64,000 nt of DNA from Lentzea sp. NBRC 102530 (GCF_030269365.1 NZ_BSTF01000022.1:1-64000), one strand, 5' to 3'; shown: positions 1 to 9,949, counted from the first letter of the stretch. The notes: generated by a model not told the origin, from the sequence alone. Made by a program: numbers and translations.

Positions 1-2
1 GC

Positions 3-104
3 GGCCTGGCCACACGCTATGACAAGTCACCACAAAGCTACGAGGCCGGGTTGCACCTACGCGCGGCGATCATGTGGTTGAAAACCTTGACTCCAACCAC
101 ATGA
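3..104 (+). mobile_element. C-terminal end of an IS transposase (partial at window edge)
   Basis: The first bases read in frame 3 as the last 33 residues of a protein, including LATRYDKSPQSYEAGLHLRA, and stop at a TGA at 102-104. A tail of the form ATRYDK..ESY..GLHLRA is typical of DDE transposases of IS5-type elements in actinomycetes, where it closes the RNase-H-like catalytic domain. The start and the DDE residues lie outside the window, so it cannot be said whether the element is intact. A 13-bp inverted repeat overlaps the stop codon. No convincing terminal inverted repeat or target duplication is visible between here and the next gene. Family assignment rests on this short tail only. 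Confidence 0.65.
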
Positions 105-106
105 TC
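68..106 (+). terminator. 13-bp perfect stem-loop over the transposase stop codon
   Basis: GATCATGTGGTTG at 68-80 is the exact inverse of 94-106, with a 13-base loop. It spans the transposase TGA and lies 17 bp beyond the stop of the minus-strand gene that follows. It could end transcription from either side. It is not GC-rich and has no T-run, so it may instead be part of the IS end. Confidence 0.5.
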
Positions 107-123
107 CGAACCTAAAACAGCTC

Positions 124-471
124 CTAGCTGGGGAGTTCGCGGATCTCCATCTCCAGCACGTCGATCTCGTCGCTGATCGCCTCGTCCAGCATGTCGTCCA
201 GCAACTTGCGGCACTCCGCCGACCCACACCGCGGCAACCCGGCGCCGAACCGAGGCACCTGCTCCCACCACACGGCGGGGTTGTTCCAGAACGACCCGGA
301 GCCCTGGTCGACGCCTTCGAGGCACCGCAGCCTCTGGTCGGTCTCCGGAAGGGCGCGCACGAACTCGATGAACAACGCGAGCGCGTCCGGGTTGCTCACC
401 GGGACCGCGCCGTAGCCGCGCAAGCAGTCTTCGAGTTCTGCGAGGAACTCCGCCTTGAAGGACACGGCCAC
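124..471 (-). CDS. Hypothetical protein, about 115 aa
   Basis: I do not recognise a family. The product is acidic (FKAEFLAELEDCLRGYG near the N-terminus, EAISDEIDVLEMEIRELPS at the C-terminus), rich in Trp in the middle (FWNNPAVWWEQVP) and has two Cys close together (PRCGSAECRKLL). The frame stays open upstream to 729, but that part has no protein character. I place the start at one of two GTG codons, at 471 or 465, downstream of an AGGAG. There is no signal peptide or membrane segment, so it is probably cytoplasmic. It stands next to the IS tail, and its stop falls in a small inverted repeat (118-130). Confidence 0.6.
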   Translation of the reverse strand: MAVSFKAEFLAELEDCLRGYGAVPVSNPDALALFIEFVRALPETDQRLRCLEGVDQGSGSFWNNPAVWWEQVPRFGAGLPRCGSAECRKLLDDMLDEAISDEIDVLEMEIRELPS

Positions 472-776
472 CCCCGCTCCTCCGCACCGTTGCGGACGTC
501 CTGAAGTTCGTCCCACCAACAGTACCTCCGCGACTTGAGCGGGGAACGAGTGCGAACGGGCGGTCTCTTCCTGTGCCCGCACGGGGTTCCGGTGACCCGC
601 AGTCACTTCGTCCGCCGGTGTGGCGGCGCTCGCGTCAGCGCGGCCGAACGTCACTCTCCCGGACGCGCCAAGGAAGTCACGCAAAGTGCAGAGCGTTGTC
701 CGTTGGGGCCCGAAAGGAATTCCCTCCACAGTGGACAGGGCACTGCGGCGGACAGGGCATCGCGGCGGGCCCGGGG
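472..776. other. 305-bp stretch without a convincing gene
   Basis: Open frames cross this region on both strands, but none has a ribosome site or protein-like composition. It holds the upstream region of the hypothetical gene (minus strand) and the downstream region of the GntR gene. CTCCACAGTGGACAGG near 725-740 contains a short dyad (TCCAC-TGGA type). No terminator was seen behind the GntR gene. Confidence 0.5.
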
Positions 777-1544
777 TCAGCGTTCGGCGTGCAGCCTCGC
801 GACGAAGCTGAAGCGGTCACCCCGGTACAGCGATCGGGCGCGTTCGATCGGGTGACCCTCGACGTCGTAGGAGACGCGGTGCAGCAACAGCATCGGCAGT
901 GCCGGGTTCGTGCCGATCAGCAACGCCTCGCGGGGCGTGGCGAGCACCGTCTCGACCCGTTCCTCGGCCTCCGCGAACCGCACGCCGAGCCGTTCGGTGA
1001 GGCAGGCGTAGAGCGAGCCGGCGGGGTCGAGCTTGTCCAGCAGGTCCGGGAAGCGGGTCAGGCTGAGGTAGGTCGATTCGAGGCCGATGCGTTCGTCGTC
1101 GGCGAGCAGCACGCGTTCGAGGTGCAGGATCGGGTCGCCGGGTTCGAGCGTCAGGTCGCGGGCGAGGCCCTCGTCGGCGCCGAGTTCCTCGACGGTGATG
1201 ACCGTGCGGTTCGGTTCGACGCCCTGACGGCGCATGCCCTCGGTGTAGCTGACCAGGGACAACGGCTGGACGAGCTTGGGCGGCGCGACGAACGTGCCGC
1301 TGCCCTGGCGGCGGATGAGCTTGCCTTCGAGCACGAGTTCGCTGACGGCCTGGCGGAGCGTGACGCGCGAGACGGAGAACCGTTCGGCGAGCTCGCGTTC
1401 GGACGGCAGGACGGTGCCTTCGCCGAGGTTCTCGACGAGGTCGAACAGTTCGGCCTTGACCGCGTAGTAACGCGGGACGCGGCCGTGTTCTGGAATGCCC
1501 GCGCGAACGGGTCGATCAGCGCGGTGCGGCGGGACGCGGTTCAC
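777..1544 (-). CDS. GntR/HutC-family transcriptional regulator, DasR-like
   Basis: A 255-aa regulator with an N-terminal GntR winged helix (PSERELAERFSVSRVTLRQA around residues 47-66) and a C-terminal UTRA ligand domain (about 105-250). The pattern SYTEGMRRQG, AEAEERVETVLATPREA, SLYRGDRFSFVARL resembles Streptomyces DasR, the GlcNAc/GlcN-6-phosphate-responsive regulator. Such proteins bind operator dyads as dimers and usually release DNA when a sugar phosphate occupies the UTRA domain. It is the second gene of a minus-strand pair, 31 bp behind a binding-protein gene, so it may control that transporter component. The HutC subfamily is certain. The DasR-type ligand is an inference from similarity. 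Confidence 0.88.
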   Translation of the reverse strand: MNRVPPHRADRPVRAGIPEHGRVPRYYAVKAELFDLVENLGEGTVLPSERELAERFSVSRVTLRQAVSELVLEGKLIRRQGSGTFVAPPKLVQPLSLVSYTEGMRRQGVEPNRTVITVEELGADEGLARDLTLEPGDPILHLERVLLADDERIGLESTYLSLTRFPDLLDKLDPAGSLYACLTERLGVRFAEAEERVETVLATPREALLIGTNPALPMLLLHRVSYDVEGHPIERARSLYRGDRFSFVARLHAER

Positions 1545-1575
1545 GTGGCGTGAGCCTACGTGACGCCGCGTGTGA

Positions 1576-2406
1576 TCACGGGGCCAGCTTCGGCGGGTCG
1601 GGGATCTTGTAGCCGGAAGATCCGATGTTCGCCTCGAGCGACTTGCGCCACGCGCCCGTGTCGATCATCTTCTGCATCGCGGCCTGGACCTTCGCCTTGC
1701 TGTCGGGGTCGTCGCGGTGCAGGCCGACGCCGTACTCCTCCTTGCTGAACGGGTCGCCGACGACCCGCAGGAGCTCGGGGTTCTGGGCGGCGTACCCGGC
1801 GAGCAGCACGTCATCGGTGGTGACGGCGTCGACGTTCTCCGCGAGCAGGGCCGTGACGCAGTCGCTGAACTTCGCGTACTCGACCATCTTCACGTCCTTC
1901 GCGAACTGGTCGCGGACGTACTCGGCGGACGTCGACCCCGCGGTGGAGCACAGGCGCAGGCTCGCGTTGAGCGACTTCGGGCCCTCGATGCGGTTCTCGT
2001 TCATGCGCACCAGCAGGTCCTGGCCCGCGACGAAGTAGGGGCCGACGAAGTCGACGATCTGCTTGCGCTTGTCGGTGATCGAGTAGGTGGAGACGACCAT
2101 GTCGGCTTCACCGCTGGTCAGGAGCGTTTCCCGGTTGCCCGGCTGCGCTTCCCTCCAGGTGATGTTCTGCTCTTTGACGCCCAGCTCGTTCGCGATGTAC
2201 TTCGCGACGTCGACGTCGAAGCCGCGGTAGCTGCCGTCGAGCCTGCGCACCGACAGTCCTGGCTGGTCGTACGACACGGCGATGACCATGCGGTCGTCGG
2301 AGCTGACCTTGCCGGCCATTCCGGTTCCGCCGCCGCCCGCGCAAGATGCGAGCAGGAGCACGGCGGCAATGGTCGCCACCAGGCGGAGAAGTGCTCTCGG
2401 CGTCAT
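1576..2406 (-). CDS. Glutamate-type ABC transporter substrate-binding lipoprotein, orphan
   Basis: A 276-aa periplasmic-binding-protein type II lipoprotein. The N-terminus has a signal peptide ending in the lipobox LLASC (lipidated Cys22). The SBP_bac_3 core follows, with FDVDVAKYIANELG, VVSTYSITDKRKQIVDFVG, GPYFVAGQDLLV and DAVTTDDVLLAGYA. These signatures are shared with the GluB encoded at 57.2 kb, so the two are paralogues. It should sit on the outer face of the membrane and deliver glutamate or a related amino acid to an ABC permease. No permease or ATPase gene is adjacent. It precedes the GntR gene by 31 bp in the same direction. Exact ligand unknown. Confidence 0.88.
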   Translation of the reverse strand: MTPRALLRLVATIAAVLLLASCAGGGGTGMAGKVSSDDRMVIAVSYDQPGLSVRRLDGSYRGFDVDVAKYIANELGVKEQNITWREAQPGNRETLLTSGEADMVVSTYSITDKRKQIVDFVGPYFVAGQDLLVRMNENRIEGPKSLNASLRLCSTAGSTSAEYVRDQFAKDVKMVEYAKFSDCVTALLAENVDAVTTDDVLLAGYAAQNPELLRVVGDPFSKEEYGVGLHRDDPDSKAKVQAAMQKMIDTGAWRKSLEANIGSSGYKIPDPPKLAP

Positions 2407-2580
2407 TCGTCCCTACTCACAGCGATTCTCAGCAACAACGCTTATTCCACGGGCGTGCGCCTGCGCACCTGGGAGGCGCTGCGTCGGCGATGCGGGAAAC
2501 CTAAGCGCCGAAAGGACGCATGTCCATACCTCAACGCGAATGAAACATCGGAATCGTTGCGGTAACTCATCAGTAGCCGG

Positions 2581-5226
2581 TTACCGGAGGCGGCGTGGAC
2601 CTGCGTCGTGCAGCGACGGCGGGGGTCCTACCACGATGCGCGCACTGCTCACGAAAGCCCCTGCGGCAGAAGCAAGAACCGGTTCGAGCTTCAACGACCG
2701 CACCTCCGGAAGGTCCTCGGCCAACGCCGCCAAACGGAGTACCAGTTCCTGAAGTGCCTTCAGGTCCGCGGGTTCGTCACCGCGATAACCGGTGAGCAAC
2801 GGCGCTGCTTTCGGTGCGGCAACGAGTTCCGCCGCGTCGGTGTCGGTGAGCGGCACCGCGCGGTAGGCGCGGTCGCCGAGCAGATCGCTGACCAGTCCCG
2901 ACAGTCCGAACCAGACCAGCGTGCCGAAGCTGGGATCGTCCTGCAGACCCAGGACGCAGCTGACTCCCTTGGGCGCCATGCGTTGCACGTAGACGCCGGT
3001 GTTGCCGGACAGCGCGGCGAGGTCGTGGTAGGCGGCCCGGACGGACTCCTGCTGGGCGACGTCGAGGCGCACGCCGACCAGGTCCGTGCGGTGGCGCAGG
3101 CGTTCGCTGGTGGCCTTCATGGCGACGGGGTAGCCGAGTTCGTCAGCAGCCTCGGCGGCTTCCTCTTCGCTGTGGGCGATGCGGAACGGGACGACGTCGA
3201 TGCCGTAGCAGTGCAGCAGTTGCACGGCCTGCTCGTCGGTGAGCCTGCGTTCGGTGTCCGGACTGTCCACAATGGATCGAGCTCGGTCGGGGTCGATGCC
3301 CTCCGGCCGGACGAACGTCCCCTGCGGCGCGGCGCGCCAGCGGGCGTAGCGGACGGCCCTGGCGAGGGCGAGCACGGCGCGTTCGGGACTGGCGTAGCTG
3401 GGGATCCCGCCCTTGCCCGGAATCCGCAGCTCGTCGGGGACGCCCTCGACGGCGAGGAACGTCGACACGATCGGTTTCGCGCGGTGCGCGGCTTCGCGGA
3501 TGGCGCGCGCGTAGGCGGTGCCGGGGACGGCGACCGGCGGCACGAACACGACGACGAGGGCGTCGGTGTCGGGGCGGTCGAGGGCCTCGCGGACGGCCTT
3601 CGCGAACTCCTCCGGCGTGGCCTGGGCGCCGACGTCGACGGGGTCGCCCGCGAGGTCCAGGTCCTGGGCGAGCAGGGTGTCGGCGGCGAGCAGGCCGATC
3701 GCGGTGGAGTTGCCGACGACGGCGACGCGCTTGCCCTTGGGCAACGGCTGGTGGGCGAGCAGCAGGGCGGTGTCGAAGAGCTGGGCCAGCGAGTCGACCC
3801 TGATCACGCCCGCCTGCTCGAACAGGGCCTGGACACTCGCCTCGTCGACCTTCGCGGCGGTGGCGGCGAGGCCGGGCACGACGGCGTGCCGCCCGGACTT
3901 CACCGCGACGATGGGCTTGGTGCGGCCGAGCCGTCGCGCGAGCCGGGCGAACTTGCGCGGGTTGCCGAAGGACTCCAGGTAGAGCAGGACGACGTCGGTC
4001 GCGGGATCGGTCTCCCAGTACTGCAGCAGGTCGTTGCCGGAGACGTCGGCGCGGTTGCCGGCCGAGACGAACGTCGACAGGCCGAGTCCCCAGCCGGCGG
4101 CGTTCGCGAGGATGGCCGTGCCGAGGGCGCCGGACTGGCAGAAGAAGCCCGCGCGGCCCCGTTCCGGCAGCTTGGGGGCGAGGCTCGCGTTGAGGCGGAC
4201 CTTGGGGTCGAGGTTGAGCACGCCGAGCGCGTTCGGTCCGACGACGCGCATGCCGTGCGCTCTCGCCTCCGCCGCGAGTCTGCGTTCGGCCGACAGCCCG
4301 TCCGGCCCCGTCTCGCCGTAGCCGGAACTGACGACGACGAGCGCCTTCACGCCCTTGGCGAGACATCCGTCCATGACCTCGTCGACGCTGGCCGCGGGCA
4401 CGGCGACGACGGCGAGGTCGACGTCGTCGGGGATGTCGAGCACGGTCGGATAGGCCCGCACGCCCCGTACGGCGCGATGTTCGGCGTTGACGGGGTAGAC
4501 GGGGCCGTTGAAGTCGGCTTCGAGGAGGTTCTTGAGGACCGCGTGCCCGATCTTGGTGGGGTCGGTGGACGCGCCGATGACGGCGACCGACCTCGGATGC
4601 AGCAGGTTGTGCACGCTGCGCGCCTCGGCGGCCTGTTCCCGCGCCCTGGCGACCGCGACGGACTCGTCGGTCGGGTCGATCGCGAACTCCAGGTGCAGCA
4701 CGCCCTCCTCGAACGCCCTGCTGACCTGGTAGCCGGCGTCGCGGAACACCCGCACCATCTGCCCGTTCTCGGCGAGCACCTCGGCCTCGAACCTCGCGAG
4801 CCCGACCTCCCGGGCCGCCGCGGCGAGGTGTTCGAGCAGGATGCTGCCGAGCCCGCGCCCCTGGTGCCCGTCCTCGACGACGAACGCGACCTCGGCGCTG
4901 TCCCCGCGGTGCCCCTCGCCCTGCAGCCGGTCGAACCGCCCGACCGCGACGATGTCGTCCCCGAGCAACGCGATGAGCGCGACCCGATCGCGGTGGTCGA
5001 CGGTGCTGAACCGCTCCAGGTCCCGCTGTGGGATCCGCGGGTAGGGCCCGAAGTACCGGAAGTACCGCGTGCGTTCCGACAACCGCCCGTGGAACTCCCG
5101 CAGCTTCTCGCCGTCGTCCGGCGTGATGGGCCGCAGATGGACCGTTCCGCCGTCGCTCAGGACGACGTCGGCCTCCCACCGCCGCGGAAAGTCGAACGGA
5201 TCCCTGCCCGGCGCGCTGTCCACCAC
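2581..5226 (-). CDS. GNAT lysine acetyltransferase fused to an NDP-forming acyl-CoA synthetase-like regulatory region (Pat family)
   Basis: An 881-aa protein with an N-terminal GNAT domain (about 15-180; acetyl-CoA loop HQGRGLG at 121-127), a CoA-binding Rossmann domain (HPRSVAVIGAS, about 210-330), a succinyl-CoA-ligase-like region (GFFCQSGALGTAI) and a C-terminal ATP-grasp (about 655-870). Actinobacterial enzymes with this order (GNAT first) acetylate acyl-CoA synthetases, switching them off. Active NDP-forming synthetases carry a phosphorylated His in an SHTG motif after KSGR. Here KSGRH is followed by GLAATAAKVDEA with no such His, so the synthetase part is probably a sensor. It starts at a GTG 6 bp behind acuC, consistent with translational coupling. 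Function as a protein acetyltransferase is inferred from family. Confidence 0.87.
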   Translation of the reverse strand: MVDSAPGRDPFDFPRRWEADVVLSDGGTVHLRPITPDDGEKLREFHGRLSERTRYFRYFGPYPRIPQRDLERFSTVDHRDRVALIALLGDDIVAVGRFDRLQGEGHRGDSAEVAFVVEDGHQGRGLGSILLEHLAAAAREVGLARFEAEVLAENGQMVRVFRDAGYQVSRAFEEGVLHLEFAIDPTDESVAVARAREQAAEARSVHNLLHPRSVAVIGASTDPTKIGHAVLKNLLEADFNGPVYPVNAEHRAVRGVRAYPTVLDIPDDVDLAVVAVPAASVDEVMDGCLAKGVKALVVVSSGYGETGPDGLSAERRLAAEARAHGMRVVGPNALGVLNLDPKVRLNASLAPKLPERGRAGFFCQSGALGTAILANAAGWGLGLSTFVSAGNRADVSGNDLLQYWETDPATDVVLLYLESFGNPRKFARLARRLGRTKPIVAVKSGRHAVVPGLAATAAKVDEASVQALFEQAGVIRVDSLAQLFDTALLLAHQPLPKGKRVAVVGNSTAIGLLAADTLLAQDLDLAGDPVDVGAQATPEEFAKAVREALDRPDTDALVVVFVPPVAVPGTAYARAIREAAHRAKPIVSTFLAVEGVPDELRIPGKGGIPSYASPERAVLALARAVRYARWRAAPQGTFVRPEGIDPDRARSIVDSPDTERRLTDEQAVQLLHCYGIDVVPFRIAHSEEEAAEAADELGYPVAMKATSERLRHRTDLVGVRLDVAQQESVRAAYHDLAALSGNTGVYVQRMAPKGVSCVLGLQDDPSFGTLVWFGLSGLVSDLLGDRAYRAVPLTDTDAAELVAAPKAAPLLTGYRGDEPADLKALQELVLRLAALAEDLPEVRSLKLEPVLASAAGAFVSSARIVVGPPPSLHDAGPRRLR

Positions 5227-5232
5227 TTTGTG

Positions 5233-6405
5233 TCAGTCCCTGGGGTCGTCGGGATCGAGTCCGTGCAACGGGAACACCGCACGACGCGTCTCGCGGATCG
5301 CCTTGTCCACCGGCTCCTCCACGTCCCCGCCCCACGGTTGGTACCCAGGGTCGCATCCGTCAGTCATGGACGCAGCCAAAGGCCACTCAGGTGCGATCCG
5401 TGTCGCATGAGCCATCCAGTCCGCGGGCAACGGCCGGTCGGGATCGACGTCCCGATCCAGCACGGTCGCCAACAGGTGCGTCCACGACCGGGGCACCACC
5501 CGCAGCAACTCGTACCCGCCCCCGCCCAACGCGAGCCACTTGTACCCGTGCTCGTTGACGAGGTCACGAAACGCCTGGTAGATCGCCCGGTGCCCGTCCA
5601 CGCTCAACGACAGGTCCGCCAACGGGTCCTCCCGATGCGTGTCCACCCCGCACTGCGTCACCAGCACCTGAGGCCGAAACGCCCGCAACAGGGCCGGCAC
5701 CGTCGCGTGGAACGCCCGCAACCACCCGCCGTCCCGAGTCCCGGCGGGCAACGGCACGTTCACCGCGCTCCCCTCGGCCCCGGCGCCCCCGACCTCACCG
5801 GCCCACCCGGTCCCCGGCCACAAACTCATCGGATGCTGGTGCAACGACACCGTCAGCACCCGCGGGTCGTCCCAGAACGCCGTCTGCACCCCGTCCCCGT
5901 GGTGCACGTCGACGTCGACGTAAGCGATCCGCTCCACCCCACTGCGCAACAACCACTCGATGGCCACCGCACAGTCGTTGTAGACGCAGAACCCAGCCGC
6001 GCTGTCCGGCATCGCGTGGTGCAACCCACCGGCGATGCTGACGGCCCGATCCACCTCCCCCGACGCGATGGCCCGAGCCGCCACCAACGACCCGCCCACC
6101 ACCAACGCCGAGGCCTCGTGCATCCGCTCGAACACGGGGTTGTCCGCCGTCCCCAACCCGTGCCCGACGTCCCACCCGGCAGTAGGCGCGGCCTGCACGG
6201 CACTCAGGTACCCGGGCTTGTGCACCAGCTCGATCTCTTCGTCGCTGGCCGCCTCGGGCACCCTCAACTCCACACCGTCCAACACCCCGAGCGCGGTGGC
6301 GAGCCGCACCGTCAGATCGAGCCGGACGGGATTGAGCGGATGGTCGCCACCGAGGTCGTACGCGAGGAAGGACCTGTCCCAGACAACACCGGCTGGCTTA
6401 CCCAT
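5233..6405 (-). CDS. acuC: AcuC-type protein deacetylase (class I histone deacetylase family)
   Basis: A 390-aa Zn-dependent deacetylase. GGLHHAMPDSAAGFCVYND carries the active-site His pair, DVDVHHGDGVQTAFW the metal Asp and His, and THREDPLADL follows in the distal part. AcuC enzymes remove acetyl groups from lysines of metabolic enzymes such as acetyl-CoA synthetase. The ATG at 6405 is preferred over a TTG three codons upstream because an AGG lies at a fitting distance. It is followed after 6 bp by the acetyltransferase gene, giving an eraser-writer operon comparable in logic to acuA/acuC of Bacillus. Cytoplasmic; no signal peptide. Confidence 0.9.
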   Translation of the reverse strand: MGKPAGVVWDRSFLAYDLGGDHPLNPVRLDLTVRLATALGVLDGVELRVPEAASDEEIELVHKPGYLSAVQAAPTAGWDVGHGLGTADNPVFERMHEASALVVGGSLVAARAIASGEVDRAVSIAGGLHHAMPDSAAGFCVYNDCAVAIEWLLRSGVERIAYVDVDVHHGDGVQTAFWDDPRVLTVSLHQHPMSLWPGTGWAGEVGGAGAEGSAVNVPLPAGTRDGGWLRAFHATVPALLRAFRPQVLVTQCGVDTHREDPLADLSLSVDGHRAIYQAFRDLVNEHGYKWLALGGGGYELLRVVPRSWTHLLATVLDRDVDPDRPLPADWMAHATRIAPEWPLAASMTDGCDPGYQPWGGDVEEPVDKAIRETRRAVFPLHGLDPDDPRD

Positions 6406-6483
6406 GCCCAGCAACCTACAGTCGCTTCGCCACGGCGCACCTGGCCGGCGGAACCGATCTCACCGAACAGGGGTCAGAGGCGC

Positions 6484-7089
6484 ATGCACCGGAGACCAGC
6501 GGCCGTACTCGCAGCACTGTGCCTGACCCTCGTCGCCGTCACGGGCTGCGCCGCGGAGGTCAAGGGCACCGCCACAGCCGACCCGAACGCCACCCAAGAG
6601 GCCGCCGACCCCACCACGACCTCGAGGAAGGCGCCGGCCAGCACCGCCAACTCCAAGCCGGCCACCCCCACGAAGCCGCACCAGCAGGGCGCCGTGAAGG
6701 TCACCACCAAGAAGAAGGCCACCGGCCTCGAAACCTGCGGCGTCCTCAAAGCGGCGGACATCGAAGCCGCCACCGGCGGCAAGTCCTCAGCGGACGGCGG
6801 CTGCATCCACACCACCACCGGCCCGTCCGCCGTCATCACCCAGATCGTCACGGTCCCGGACATCGCGGACCAGGACGGCGAGATGAAGCAGATCGAAATC
6901 GGCGGCAACACCGCCTGGCAGGTAGCCGCCTCTAAGGAGGACTGCCAGGTCACCGTCGTGCTGACCGACGACCCGACCGTCATCACCTCGGCCTTCTCGG
7001 TGAGCGTCCTGGCGATCGACGACCTGGACACCTGCGCCACCGCCCTCAAACTCGCCACCGAGGGCTTCAACCGGATCCCCAACGCCTGA
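6484..7089 (+). CDS. Secreted lipoprotein, DUF3558-like
   Basis: A 201-aa protein with a clear lipoprotein signal (hydrophobic stretch AAVLAALCLTLVAVTGC, lipidated Cys22). A Thr/Pro/Lys-rich linker follows (about 30-80), then a compact C-terminal domain beginning TCGVLKAADIEAATGGK and ending DTCATALKLATEGFNRI, with four Cys. This layout is common in actinobacterial DUF3558/DUF3558-like lipoproteins, whose function is unknown. The ATG at 6484 lies behind a GAGG. It diverges from acuC over 78 bp and converges on the sulfurtransferase gene. Expected location: outer face of the cytoplasmic membrane. Confidence 0.8.
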   Translation: MHRRPAAVLAALCLTLVAVTGCAAEVKGTATADPNATQEAADPTTTSRKAPASTANSKPATPTKPHQQGAVKVTTKKKATGLETCGVLKAADIEAATGGKSSADGGCIHTTTGPSAVITQIVTVPDIADQDGEMKQIEIGGNTAWQVAASKEDCQVTVVLTDDPTVITSAFSVSVLAIDDLDTCATALKLATEGFNRIPNA

Positions 7090-7115
7090 CCCCCAGCGGC
7101 ACCACCACCCACAAC

Positions 7116-7967
7116 TCAGCCGCCGGTAGCGACCTCCCGGTCCAACGCACACCAGTTGGACCACGACCCGGCGTACAAAGCGGCCGGCTTCTCCGCCGAC
7201 GTCACGCCGGCAACCTCCAGCGCGAGCACCACGGACGAGGCGGTCACCCCAGACCCGCAGTACGCCCCGACAGCCACCCCGTCCGACACCCCGAGCCCAC
7301 CGAATCGCGCGGCCAGCTCCTCAGCCGGAAGCCACCGCCCGTCCGCACCGACGTGCCCGGTGGTCGGCGCGTTGAGCGCACCCGGAATGTGCCCGGCCTT
7401 CGGGTCCACCGGCTCGGTCTCCCCGCGGTACCGAGCGGCCGCGCGAGCGTCGAGCAACACGCCGTCCCGCGCGAGCGCCGCCGCCCCGTCCGCGTCCAGC
7501 ACCGGCATCTGCCCGGGCCGCACCACCACGTCACCAAGACCGTCCCCGGTCAGCTCGGCCGGCACCTCGGCGGTCACCGGCAGCCCGGCGGCCTCCCACG
7601 CGGCGAACCCGCCGTCCAGCACCGCCACCTCACCGAACCCGGCCCACCGCAGCAGCCACCACACCCGCGCGGCGACCGACCCGTCCCCCGCGTCGTAGGC
7701 CACGACCCGGCCACCCTCGCGCACGCCGGCGCGGCGCAGCACCTCCTGCAGGCGCTCCGGTTCCGGCAGCGGATGGCGGCCCCCGACACCGGGCGGAGCG
7801 GACAGCTCGGTGTCCAGATCCGCGTACACCGCGCCAGGCACGTGGCTGACCTCGTAGTCTTGGCGTCCGGGTGGTCCACCGAGACGCCACCGGACGTCCA
7901 GCACAACGGTGGCCGGGCGCTCACTCAGAGCGTCGGCGAGGGCCTCAGGAGTGATCAAGGGATGCAC
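7116..7967 (-). CDS. Sulfurtransferase with two rhodanese domains
   Basis: A 283-aa tandem rhodanese. The N-terminal inactive domain begins TVVLDVRWRLGGPPG and contains HVPGAVYADLD. The C-terminal domain holds the catalytic Cys in the loop AYCGSGVTAS. A CG[S/T]GVTA loop is characteristic of 3-mercaptopyruvate/thiosulfate sulfurtransferases (SseA type), which move sulfane sulfur to cyanide, thioredoxin or other acceptors. Substrate choice between thiosulfate and mercaptopyruvate cannot be decided by eye. It starts at a GTG at 7967 with AGGA nine bases upstream. It diverges from ideR and has only 26 bp to the convergent lipoprotein gene. Cytoplasmic. Confidence 0.9.
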   Translation of the reverse strand: MHPLITPEALADALSERPATVVLDVRWRLGGPPGRQDYEVSHVPGAVYADLDTELSAPPGVGGRHPLPEPERLQEVLRRAGVREGGRVVAYDAGDGSVAARVWWLLRWAGFGEVAVLDGGFAAWEAAGLPVTAEVPAELTGDGLGDVVVRPGQMPVLDADGAAALARDGVLLDARAAARYRGETEPVDPKAGHIPGALNAPTTGHVGADGRWLPAEELAARFGGLGVSDGVAVGAYCGSGVTASSVVLALEVAGVTSAEKPAALYAGSWSNWCALDREVATGG

Positions 7968-8045
7968 GGCTCACATCCTGCACCCGCGCGGACACCTGTG
8001 TCCCCCGGCACGACTACCATTGACACCATACGAAGGGGAGCGGGT

Positions 8046-8737
8046 GTGAACGACCTCATCGACACCACGGAGATGTATCTCCGCACGATCTACGAGCTTG
8101 AGGAAGAGGGCGTGGTGCCACTGCGCGCCCGCATCGCCGAGCGCCTCGGCCAAAGTGGACCGACGGTGAGCCAGACCGTGGGCCGCATGGAACGCGACGG
8201 CCTGGTGGTCGTGGCGGAGGACCGCCACCTCGAGCTCACCGAGCAGGGCCGCAACCTCGCGATCGCCGTCATGCGCAAGCACCGGCTCGCCGAGCGCCTC
8301 CTCGTGGACATCATCGGACTCGAATGGGAGCACGTGCACAGCGAGGCGTGCCGCTGGGAGCACGTGATGAGCGAGGCGGTCGAACGCAAGCTCATCAAGC
8401 TCCTCGGCAACCCCACCACCTCGCCCTACGGCAACCCGATCCCCGGCCTCGACAAGCTGGGCGACGGCGAGCCGGCGCCGCCCGCCGAGGCGGACCTGGT
8501 GCGCGTGGACGAGGTGGCCCGCCGCGGTGGCGGACGCGTCGAGGTGCGCCGCATCGCCGAGCACGTCCAGCTCGACCCGGACCTGATGGCCGAACTGAAG
8601 GACGCCGGCGTGGTGCCGGGCGGCACCGTGGAGGTCGAGGCGCTGGGTGGCGCCAAGGTCGTCCAGGTGCGCGGCGGCAACGGCAACTCCGCAGAACTCG
8701 ACCCCGCGGTCGCCCACGCCGTCCTGGTGCTCGCCCG

Positions 8738-8741
<4 letters not shown>
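8046..8741 (+). CDS. ideR: Iron-dependent transcriptional repressor, DtxR/IdeR family
   Basis: A 231-aa metalloregulator close to mycobacterial IdeR and corynebacterial DtxR. The N-terminal winged helix (DTTEMYLRTIYELEEEGVVP, helix SGPTVSQTVGRMERDGL) is followed by the dimerization and metal domain (MRKHRLAERLLVDIIGLEW, EACRWEHVMSEAVE, with the His and Cys/Glu ligands) and a C-terminal SH3-like domain (about 150-231). With Fe2+ bound it represses siderophore and iron-uptake genes. The GTG start at 8046 lies behind AAGGGGAG. Its TGA overlaps the galK GTG, so both are co-translated. No iron box (TTAGGTTAGGCTAACCTAA type) was seen in the 78 bp upstream. Confidence 0.95.
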
Positions 8742-9913
<1,172 letters not shown>

Positions 9914-9949
9914 CGAAGAACGATCTTGACCAGGAATGCGAGGACTGTG

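Noticed and set aside
535..855. Plus-strand frames between the first hypothetical gene and the GntR gene
   Set aside because: No ribosome site, basic low-complexity product and overlap with the GntR 3' end.
2608..7089. A 1493-codon open frame on the plus strand
   Set aside because: Most of it is antisense to the acetyltransferase and acuC genes, with typical GC-rich shadow composition. Only the last 201 codons, from the ATG at 6484, form a real lipoprotein gene.
7968..8045. An iron box in front of ideR
   Set aside because: No stretch resembling TTAGGTTAGGCTAACCTAA was found.
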